A stretch of DNA of 64,000 nt from positions 27,967,243-28,031,242 of the forward strand of contig OY829657.1 in the NCBI GenBank assembly GCA_963691815.1. The letters are read 5' to 3'. Both the position numbers and the translations under genes were made by a program. The notes under the pieces are model-generated. The model ran no database searches. It had not been told where the DNA came from and saw only the letters and a program-made list of their open reading frames with translations. Positions 49,501-61,500 of the stretch are shown piece by piece. The DNA comes from Echiichthys vipera (lineage: Eukaryota; Chordata; Actinopteri; Perciformes; Trachinidae). Within the stretch, counting starts at the first letter, position 1. Each line of letters opens with the position of its first letter.

Positions 49501-52500
49501 ATACTTTAATGTACTTGCAGTGACATCAAAATACACTTTGTTTACAACAATAGCATTACAACACTTTGGGCATACTCTAAATAGACATATTAATATATGT
49601 TTATTAGATTAGTAGTATACTATTAATCACACTTTAAGTTTATGTAAATTACCAAAATAGACCAATACAAAGTTACCTTGGTTACTCAAAAAAAAGAACT
49701 CTTTGAAAACATGGAAAGAATATCCATGTAATTAATAGGCTTTCTTTCAGCATTTACTCATTCTGCGAGGCCAAATTTATTTACTAGTGTTGGGTCCAAC
49801 TTAATTTAATAGAGTTTGTCCAACATTAGTAAATTGACTAGGACAGACAGAATTGCTAAATGCTGAACAAAAGCAGTTTAATAAAGTTGTTTCAAATGGT
49901 AACTTTGTATAACTTGATATACTATGTAACACATTACAACAAGCACATAAAACAATTTTACATTTATTTGTTTCCACATCTGGCATTATCAACGGATGCC
50001 TGCTGGGATACAGACAAATACTCCAGGACATCTATATAACTTCAACCAGTCTATAACATTCTCAAGAGAGCAGCTTGTTTTTGGGAATAGTCTTCTGCCC
50101 ATCATGAATGAAAAAACATTTCTGCATGAGGTCTGTTGAGTAGCATATCAGTCCAAATTGAGAAGAAAAAGAGTCCAAATAAAGCGGGCACAAGGCTCTT
50201 CATACCACTGAAGGCCTTGATTTTATCCAGACAGGACACCAATGTCCTCCAGGTCAGGCTCAGGCTTTGCACCATCCCACTGAATGACACACACAACACA
50301 TCAGACATTACTTCATGGAACTGCTGGTCTCAGTGTCTGTGTTCTGTTGGGTAAAACACAAAAGGAGGGCCCATGAGTATACAATGAAAGTTTAAAGTGT
50401 AGCAGAGGTGCAAATGTATTTCATGTGTTCAGCAAAATGGACTCCATGTTCTTTTTCGGCATGAAAATACATCAAATAAGCCATGAAGACAGTTTTTATT
50501 TGTTGATCAACCATGTATGGGGGTGGCTGGCTTCCATCACCTCAGATCTTCAAAATCTGACACCTACATGTAGACCTCTGTTAACTCTTCTCATACTGAC
50601 CTTGACCTTGTGTGTTGCATGTGTGACATTCAGGGCCCACTACCCCGGAACTACCACAGTGAAGGAGGCCCTGAAGACACAGAAGAAGCTGTGGTCGTCA
50701 GAGGACTACAGCACTTTCAATGACGAGGTGGGCGGAGGCTGCTGGGCTCGCATCCTCAACCAGAACTATGTCAACGGCCTCATGACAGCGTGAGTACATA
50801 CATATGTAATACTTTGTGATAAATTGAATTTCATCACAAGCTTAATTAAAAAGAAATATATTTTTTAATGACCCAGTTTTATATCAGTTTATATCAGAGA
50901 AAATATTTCACGTTTAAGGCATGCAAAAGGTCATGTTTCATGGCTCTGATTGGTTGTAGGTCACATTTCATGGCTCTGACTGGTTGTAGGTCTATCTAGT
51001 TCCAGAAACATTCGGATCTGCACCGTTGATGACACCCCTTGGAAATCAAGAATGAATCAGACTAATATGCATTTGTGATTAGTCTGGTGATGCCAGGCAA
51101 CAATCAGACACCATGGTGACTGATTGCAGGGAAAGCCATGGTTAAGTTGCTGGCTATGATTTTAATTCCAGCACCATCTCCTGGAACCTGGTGGCTAGCT
51201 ACTACGAGGATCTGCCATTCGGCAGAGACGGTCTGATGACAGCTGACGAGCCCTGGAGCGGCAACTATGTAGTGGAGTCCCCTATCTGGATCACAGGTGA
51301 AACTTATTTAAAAGGTTACAAAGATACTATATTTTCAAATGACTTTAGAATAACTTTCAGTTGTGTAGCTCAAAAATAGAGGGAGGCAGTATTGTGTGGA
51401 AAAAAATAACAAGCTCTGCTATTCAAGGTCATGAGGGTATTGGCTATTTGCCACAATTTCTTTGACACGTTTTTTGTTTTGCCTTTTTTTGTAGTGGCTT
51501 TTCTGTATTTTCTGAAACAGCATTGAGTAACCTGAAACCTGTGTACCTCATTACAGTTAACCTATATTTAAGTGAAATGAAAAGCGACTGCAACTTTTGA
51601 GTGTCGATTTATTTTTGATACATTTGGGAGAGACTTAGATAGAACGTGGACAACTGTGGGGTCTTTGTCATTTCTTTAAGAGCCCCAACAATCAGTGCTG
51701 TTTTTTAAACTCTTTCACATTAACAGTTGGATGAATAAACAAGTGTTACAGTATTTCACTGTATTCTTTTCCTTTTAGCTCACACTACACAGTTCACTCA
51801 GCCAGGATGGACCTACCTGCAAACTGTTGGACATCTGGCAAAAGGTGGAAGTTATGTAGCTCTGACCGACGGGAAAGAAAACCTCACTATTGTTATAGAA
51901 ACTATGGCAAGTTAGGCTGTTCTATTTTGGATTTTACTTTTTGCTTCAAGTGTATTCATCTTCTGGTTCTATGATTTGAATCGATTATTTAAAAAGATCT
52001 TGAGGGTGTAGCTGTACAGCATATTCAAACTCCAGTTTCAGAGTGTGGACATGAAGCTTTGCTGTCATGTTTGAAGCTGCTGTGGATTTAGTTGTGCTAA
52101 CAAAGGAGCAAAGGTACTGAATATGGTTTCACAATAACAGACTGACCATTTCCTTTATAGACTCACGATCATTCAGTGTGCATAAGACCTCCACTCCCTC
52201 CCTTCAATGTGACATCCCAGAATGCAACTTTCCAGCTGAAGGGATCTTTTGTAAGTTCATCTGAGGTCTTCATCACTCTATTTAAAATAAGTTGGTGATT
52301 CTTTTGTTTTATTCTAGGTTATTTATTTTTCCTAGGCCTCCATTAAGGAACTCCAAGTATGGAGGTCACAGTTTAACTTCAAGACCAAAAAGCCCTCCTT
52401 CTTTGAGAAACTCACTCCCCTGAAGGTAAAAGAGGAGAAAGAGATTCTTCCTGCAAGAAGTTTTGGCACCAAGTAACAACTTTAACGGTTCTATGTTTTA

Positions 52501-55500
52501 CATGTTGATGCTGATTTCAGCTTTTAGATGGATCATTCACCTTAAACCTGGCGGAAGATGAGGTTTACACATTAACCACAATAACGACAGGACAGAAAGG
52601 CATTTACCCTTGCTCACCCCCCTCTGCTCGCTTCCCTAAAGTCTACAAGGACAACTTTAATGTTCGTAAGTATGGCTTATACCATGGGCTGGGCCAATAC
52701 TCCATTGGCTGTAGTGTCCATTAAAATGTATTATACTAAGTAGTTCCAGTGAAACTGTCTGTTCACTCTTCTAAATGAATGTGCCTCCATTGAAAATGTT
52801 CTAGCAACACATTAACAAGCTAACATCTTATTTACAATACTAAGGGGCAAATTCTCAAAGGATTACACAGTGTTTTTCATCTGCTAAACCTGCACAAATA
52901 AGTGCTGTTTGCACATATTTAAGCAAGTTGGATACGTTTAGAGCCCCTTTCTATGCAAATAACCTTTATTGTAAAAACAGTCTTATTGAAAAAGATTAGG
53001 TCTAAGGTTAAGGTTAGTGAAATTATTAGGTTCAGGTGGTTGATTAATATATTTGTGTGGGTTAGGGTATTAAAAAAACTGACCTAGGGGTGGGCGATAT
53101 GGCAAAAATATATCTTAATTTTACAGTAAAATCACGATCACAATTTTTATTTTTTTTACATTGATTTCACTCGCTCATCTTCAACCTCTTATCCGGGGTC
53201 GGGTCGCGGGGCAGCAGCTCCAGCAGGGGACCCCAAACTTCCCTTTCCCGGGCCACATTAACCAGCTCTAACTGGGGGGTCCAGAGGCGTTCCCAGGCCA
53301 GTGTGGAGATATAATCTCTCCACCTGGTCCTGGGTCTTCCCCGAGGCCTCCTCCCAGCTGGACGTGCCTGGAACACCTCCCTAAGGAGGTGACCAGGGGG
53401 CATTCTTACCAGATGACCCTAAACCACCTCAACACTGATGAGCATCCTTATGTTCGAACATGGTTTTTGTTATAGACAATCCCTGACAGGGACAGAAGTC
53501 TGATAAGAGACGACCGCTCGGATTTAGATCAGGGAGGCCGTTCCTGCCAATCACGCCTCTCCAGGTGTCTCCAGCGTTGCCCAGGGTGTTCGGTGCATAC
53601 GCACAAACAACAGTCAGAGTTTTCCTCCACCACCCGCAGGTGTAAGGAGGCGACCCTCTCGTCCACCGGGGTGAACTCTAACACTGCGGTGCTCAGCCGG
53701 GGGTTTGTGAGTATCCCCAGGACAGATAGGGGTTGGGCGGGGAAGATAGTGGATGTAAGTGATGCGCGATTCATGGTGCTCTCAGCAGCCGGAATCCATT
53801 CTTTGTGAATTTGCCCCTGAGTGTAGTCCTTCAGTGCTGCATACTCTGAACACCACAGGATGGAGACTGTAACACGCAAGCTGAACTTCCTTTGAATCAC
53901 ATAAGAAATCATCTCACAACCTGTTCGCTGTTCATTCAACTCACTGACATTACTTCAGGCCGAAAATCTTGATCTTAATTTGGGGCCAGTGACATGGCTG
54001 GATAGCTAGCTTGTCTAGTTATAATAATAAAAATATTCATCCATCTCCTCCATCTCTGTATCTGACCTGTTGTAGGAAACCCTCCTTTCTCAGAGGCTCC
54101 ACACTTTGCTGACCAGACAGGGGTGTTTGAGTACTACATCAACATGACTGACCCTGGACCTCACGTCTTCACCTTAAGACAGGTTTTAATTGAGAGACCC
54201 ATCACATGGGCGACTGATGCTGACCAGACCATCAGTGTGATAGGAGACTATCAATGGTGAGGTGACGGTACCTTAAAGTACCTCCTAGTGTTCATTTTCA
54301 ACACTGGTGTCCCAGTGAGAATATGATTTGGCACATACAGTGCATCCGGAAAGTATTCACAGCGTTTCACTTTTTCCATATTTTATTACGTTACAGCCTT
54401 ATTCCGAATTGTATTAAATTAATCTCTGTCCTCAAAATTCTACACATGATGCCCCATTATGACCACGTGAAAAAAGTTTTCTTGAGAGTTTTGAAAATGT
54501 ATTAAAATTAAAAAACAAAGATATCATATTTACATAAGTATTCACAGCCTTTGCTTAATACTTTGTAGAACCACCTTTGGCAGCCTCTACAGCCTCAAGT
54601 TTTTCTGAATATGATGCCAAAAGCTTGGCACACCTCTCTTTAGTCAGGCAGTTTTGCCCATTCTTCTTTGCAGTACCTCTCAAGCTCTATCAGGTTGGAT
54701 GGGAGACGTCTGTGCACAGCCATTTTCAGATCTCTCCAGAGATGTTCAATCGGATTCAAGTCTGGGCTCTGGCTGGGCCACTCCAGGACATTCACAGAGT
54801 GTTCCTGAAGCCACTCCTTTGAGATCTTGGCTGTGTGCTTGGGGTCGTTGTCCTGCTGAAAAATGAACCGTCGCCCTAGTCTGAGGTCAAGAGCACTCTG
54901 GAGCAGGTTTTCATCCAGGATGTCACTGTACATTGCTGCATTCATCTTTCCCTCTATCCTTACTAGTCTGCCAGTTCCTGCTGCTGAAAAACATCCCCAT
55001 AGCATGATGCTGCCACCACCATGCTTGACTGTAGGGATGGTATTGGCCTTGTGATGAGCAGTGCCTGGTTTCCTCCAAACATGACGCCTGGCATTCACAC
55101 CAAAGAGTTCAATCTTTGTCTCATCAGACCAGATCATTTTGTTTCTCATAGTCTGAGAGTCCTTCAGGTGCCTTTTGGCAAATTCCAGACGGGCTGCCTT
55201 GTGCCTTTTACTAAGGAGTGGCTTTCGCCTGGCCACTCTGCCATACAGGCCTGATTGGTGGATTGCTGCAGAGATGGTTGTCCTTCTGCAAGGTTCTCCT
55301 CTCTTCACGGAGGAACGCTGGAGCTCTGACATAGTGACCATCGGGTTCTTGGTCACTTCCCTGACCAACGCCCTTCTCCCCCGATTGCTCAATTTAGACG
55401 GCCGGCCAGCTCTAGGAAGAGTCCTCGTGGTTCCAAACTTCTTCCATTTACGAATGATGGAGGCCACTGTGCTCATTGGGACATTCAAAGCAGCAGATAT

Positions 55501-58500
55501 TTTTCTGTATCCTTCCCCAGATTTGTACCTCGAGACAATTTTGTCTCTGAGGTCTACAGACAATTCCTTTGACTTCATGCTTGGTGTTTGCGCTCTGACA
55601 TGCAGTCAACTGTGGGACCTTATATAGACAGGTGTGTGCCTTTCCAAATCTTGTCTAATCAACTGGATTTACCACAGGTGGACTCCATTTAAGCTGTAGA
55701 AACATCTCAAGGATGGTCAGTGGAAACAGGATGCACCTGAGCTCAATTTTGAGCATCATGGTAAAGGCTGTGAATACTTACGTAAATGTGATTTTTTTGT
55801 TTTTTAATTTTAATACATTTTTCAAAACTCTCAAGAAAACTTTTTTCACGTGGTCATAATGGGGCATTATGTGTAGAATTTTGAGGACGGAGATCATCAA
55901 TTTAATACAATTTGGAATAAGGCTGTAACGTAATAAAATTTGGAAAAAGTGAAACGCTGTGAATACTTTCCGGATGCACTGTACATGCAAACCTCACTGT
56001 CTATAATCCAGGAGCGGGAAAGATTTCTCTCCAATATAGCAACACAATGTTATGTTACAGGCAGAACCTGACGGTTACATGTGATGTCTTCCTGGAGAGC
56101 GTTAAGACTGGTGGTGTGTTCATAGCAGCCAGGGTGGATAAAGGAGGCCAGTCAGTCCGCAGCGCAAAAGGAGTCTTCTTCTGGGTATTTGCAGATGGCA
56201 CATACAAAGTTACCAATGATCTCGGTCAGTATCACCCTCTGATACCCTACATGTTTTATTATGGGGGAAAAAAATTAAGAAATATCTCTGTGGAAAAAAG
56301 TTCTCAGGTTTTTGGAACACATTTAAAGAATTTAGCAGGTTACATTCTGTTTTTGTTATTGTCAACAAATCCCACAAAAAGACCAAGTCAACGTCAAATG
56401 GGTTTGTCCGTCTCTCAGTACTGTCTGACTTTCTGTCTCAGCTCAGAGCCCATTGTTCATACCATAGACTGTATATAAAATGGGTGACACGTCTCCACAT
56501 CTTCCTACTGTAACACCAAAAATGCAGTGTAATTTTGTAACTATTCAGTGCAGGAGGGATTGGGTAGGGAAATCACGTCATCAAACTCCCATGACGCTGA
56601 AGCTCAGACGCTGATGCTTTGCGCTTCAGCATCTGAGCCCAAAGCAGCCCGTTGTTAACGCCACTTGGAGCCGCTGTTTTGGTTTAAGGAGGGCGGTTTC
56701 CATAGTTACGGAGAAACAGGAAGATAATACGTACTGTTTCAGAGGCTCAACTGATTTTCAGAATGTAGACCGTAGCTTTAAATAGTAAACTTCTTTATGG
56801 TAAATCTCGAGTGTATTGCCCCCCCCCCTTCACGCACGCACAGACACACACACACTACTACACCAATTAGGCCAACCCCAGACATTTTTGCGAATTAACG
56901 CAAATTATAATACATTTTAAGCAAAATTATAAATTTTTCACGCAATTTTTTTTTTTTTTTATCCGATTACTTGATTAATCGATGGAATAATCGGTAGAAT
57001 ACTCCATTACAAAAAGATCCGATAGCTGCAGCCTAATAAAAACGAAAAAAGTTAACTGACAGATTCCACCTTTTGAGAAAAACTTATTTAAGGTGTAACT
57101 TAACTTTTTTAGTTTAGCCCATGTGCCATCTTCTAACATGGAGGGGACTTATGATATATTGCAGCCAGCCACCAGGGGCGGTCTGGATGTTTTGGCTACA
57201 CTTTTTGGGAGCTGTCAATAATCCATCTATCTTTATATACAGTATTTGTCCTTTCATTTTAACAATAGAACATCACCAGACTTTTATGGCATTGTTGTAT
57301 AGTGCCCAACCTTGCTTTAAAATGCCGGTAATCACTGTTGGTGCGATAGGAGGTTTCCAGTCATGTATTTTTCCTTGTTGGTTTTGGTACTTTCATGAAA
57401 TTTGTTGACAATAACAAAAGTACAGCGTATCTCCGGATTCTTTATTTAATTTTTTTTTGGGCAGTTTTTCATGCCATTATTATATAGGACTGACAGGAAA
57501 TGGGGGGGCATGCAGAAAAAAGGACCTTCAGCCTCTTTACATGGGGCGACTGCACTGACCACTGAGCCACCGACCACCCCAGATTTGTGCTTTAACGAAA
57601 GTGGAAATAAAAGAAGTCATCTCCACAAGGTGTCAAACAAATATTTAAAAGAAAAGTTGTACAGACCTATACATGATGGACTTGGTGTCATTGCAACACC
57701 TCTTGTATGTGTCACACTGTTTTGTTCTCTTCTTTTTTCAACAGCTGGGCAGACTGTACTTGCAGAGGGACAGTCTGGTACCCGGGCATATGGCTGGCAC
57801 ACCTTATCACTTACTGTGGAAGTAAGTGGAACCTCAAGGTTCTAAATGTTTGGAAATGTTTTGTACTGACACTCTGTTATGTGCCCTTTTCAAGCCTTGG
57901 GCTGTAATGTAAAAATGTTTATTGAAGATCAGTGAGAAAAGCAGCTTGACTGAATCCAAATACATAGAAGTAATGTGAGTGCTCACTTTGAGATATATTA
58001 GATTCCATTTGATTTCAATCCTAATTCTAGATGCAAGTTAAGTAACAAGTAAAATAATTTAGTCAAAGTCCTATTGAGAGCTGAAAGCTTTGATTGATTG
58101 AGCAGAACATAAACTATTGTTTCCAGTCTCCATAGACTGACTCAGGCTTTGCTGGTTGCTCAGCTCTGTAGGAACAGAATGGACCTGCAGTGACGGTTGT
58201 TTATGATACAAAGATAAGATGGGTAAAACCTTTATTGATCCCACAGGAAATTCAAGTTTCAGCTGTACCAGAAATAACACTCGCGTAGTAAGCAGAAAGT
58301 TTACAAAAATATAAGAGAAATCGAAAAGAATTACAATATAGAGTAAAATATACAGTTGTGTGGTGAGTGGAATTTTGCAAACAGAAAATGTGCAAAAATT
58401 TACTATATATAAGCTGCAAGTAAAGTATATAATCATCATTATTATTTATGAAGTTAGTAGTTTCTCACACTGCTCTGGTTTGATCTTGGTCCATTCTGAC

Positions 58501-61500
58501 ACAGTCTCTTCCACAGTTCACTAACTGGAGTGGGTTTCTGAGACATTACTTTGTCGACAAGGGTTTTCCAAAGATTCTCTAAGAAACCCACTCCAGTTAG
58601 TGAACTGTGGAAGAGACTGAGTCAGAATGGACCAAGGTCAAACCAGAGCAGTGTGAGAAACTAGTGATGTCCTGTGGGAGCAGATGTGCTGAAGTCATTC
58701 AAAGCTGTGGCCTCAACACAAAAGAAGCACATCATTTAGGGAGACACCAGTGTACTGAGCACTGGAATCAAAGACCACCCTGATCTGATAGGGTTTTTGT
58801 GTGTGGTAGACGCCAAATGTTGGGAGATACCAACACTCTTCATCTTCTCCCAGTGGTGGCGCTACCTCCGCATGTCCATTAGCAAAGATCTTTTCCATGA
58901 ACTTCACATACTGTTCTTGCATCACAGGGTTTCTTTTTAGAGTGCGTTGCAGAGATGTGAACCGCTTGAATGCCTGCTCTTTGTTGTTTGGCAGACGCTG
59001 ACGTGGTTCTCTAAATGGTAGAGGTGCAACCCAACTTTTAGCATCATCTCTGTACACGTTTGTGTCCATTATCTTTAAGAAGATGATATCTTCCACCGAT
59101 GGAGCAAGTTTGTTGTCGTTCTCTGTTCGGTTGAACACCGTCTGTCCCAGCATCCTTTCAGTCGCCCTGCCAGGCCTGTTAATGATCTGCTGCATCTCCT
59201 TGACATGCATGAAGCTTGTGCAGGGTTGGAAAAGTGAATGGCGACCACTTTCCAGCACATTGGTCTTGAACAGATTGACAGTTGGCTTATGTACATTACC
59301 CAAGCATATTTCTCCTACTACTACCCAGCCCAGGTCCAGACGTTGGGCAAAGGGGGCGTTGTGTGGTCCGTTGACCCGCTGCCTAACTTTGTGTGCCCTG
59401 AGGACATCTCTTCCGAGCAGCAGGAGTTTTTTTGCTTGTGGGTCCAGCTCTGGGATGCGCAAGGTGATTAAGATGAGGCTGGTGCAGAACTGCATTTGGT
59501 GTTGGAATCTCTGTCCGATTGTTCGGGATCTCATGACACTCAATGAGAGGTGGGAGAGAGATAAGAACCTTGCCATCCAATGACTCAATCTGAAATCCTT
59601 CTGCTCTTTTGCCAGATGTTTTCCAGATGTTTCTGGGATGCCAGAGCAAGTTCTAAAGGTGATATGAGAATGGCTTACTCTCCACATTGAACAGTTCGAA
59701 GAACTCTGGCCTTGCCAATGAACGATTACTCTGGTCGTCCAGAATCACATAGGCTTTGATGGCCTTGTCTTTGGAGTCTTTGGGGTATATATTTGCTAGG
59801 CAAATCTATGAACATGAACGGTTCCACTGACCTGGACCACAAACTTCTGTGCAGCTTGTTCCAATGATGGCTGTGTTAGAATGATCTTCTCCCTCCCCGC
59901 CGTTCTCTTGTAGCGGTGAAGGAGCCTTGAAGCTTTGAGGTGATGGGCACATGATGGGCCATGATATATTTGCATGGCTGATTCATGAAAGGTGCTTTCA
60001 CATTCAGAACACTTCACAGAGGACTTGCAGTCTTTAGCTAGGTGGGTGCTTGAAGAACAGCATATGAAACATATGACTTTCTCCTTGAGGAATGCCTTTT
60101 TCTCATCAAGGAGTTTGTTTCTGAATGTTCTGCATTTCTTGAGCGGATGGGGTTTATTGTGTAATGGGCAGTTCTTATTAGGGTCATCATGAGTTGCTGA
60201 AATATCTGTTTTGTGTACTGAGATGGGTTTGTTGGTGTTAAAGTTCTTCGCAAAAGGTCTCTCTGGTTTTGTGGGTGTTGTGGTGCCACCTTGATGCATG
60301 AAGCTAGGGTCGTTTCGCTTCTTCGCCTCATCGCAAAAAAAGGTGCAGAAGAACTGAAAGGGAGGGAAGCGACCATGGTTCTCCTCTTTGTACCGTGACC
60401 CAGAAGACACCCATTTTCTTGAAGCCCAAATGGAATCTTGTCTAAAATTGGTCTAATTCCATGTGATGTGTCCAGGTAGGCTAAACCAGTGAGATAGCCA
60501 TCCTCCTTAGCGCCTTGGATCTCCATGAGCAAATCCCAGAGTTCACGTAATTTGGTGTGGTCTTTGGCAGAAATCCGAGGAAAACTGTCCAACCGATCAA
60601 ACAGTGACTTTTCAATGATTTTTGGCGCGGCATAGCACTCACGTAGTCTTTCCCATGCTTTCTGTAACGCCAGATTGGGGTATTTGACGTGCACTGAGCG
60701 TATGCGTTTCACCTGTTCACCAGATTCCTTTCCCAGCCATTTAGTCATAAGATCCAGCTCTTGGGTTGCTTTGAGGTGAACTTCGACAGCTGCATTGCTG
60801 AGTGAAGAATGACATATGCGGTAATTCTCTGGCTTATCGTCAAATTGGTACAGTCCTGAAGTGATGAGGTCTCGTCGTGCCAGATACTGTGCCAAAGGCT
60901 CAACTGGAGATGGTGTGTTGGCTGGTGGAATATGTTGAGGTATATATGACTGGGCGTGTACGTTCATTGTCGGGTTTGTCTTTTCTACTTCAAACTTCTA
61001 AACTTTAGTTGGACCATTGAGGTTTAGTGCAGGTACATGCATGTGTTCAGCTTTTCCCAACTTTGGCTTGGTTGTGGTAGGTTGTGGTTGTGAGATGCCT
61101 ACCTCTGGTGGATCCCATGTTATGACGCTGTCGTGTGATTCTGATCGAAATAGGGAAGCACTAAGTAGGTGTGGAATATGAAGGGCCTTTTGAGATCTTA
61201 CGTATTCACTGGTGCGTTCAATTTTGACATCTTCTGATTGTGATTTTCCCTTTTTAGCTCCAACCTGTATTTCTTCAGCGTCCTCTAGCACCTGTGCCTC
61301 AACCACAGCTGCATCAGCTTCTCCATGTAGTGTTGTAGTGTTGTGTATGTAGCACTTCCAATTCTGGGTCAATTCTTGTTGTTTCCAACTGCTTTCGAGC
61401 CTTTTCCATTTTTAGTTTAGCTTCTTGGCTAGCATATTGTGCTCTCACCTTAGCAGCTTCTGCTTTAGCTCGGGCCTGGGCCACGCTTGCTGATGATGCA

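Noticed and set aside
55175..55627. 150-codon + strand frame in galc intron 14
   Set aside because: Antisense of the Tc1 transposase.
59062..59583. 173-codon + strand frame in the last galc intron
   Set aside because: Antisense of the BEL/Pao protease-RT region.
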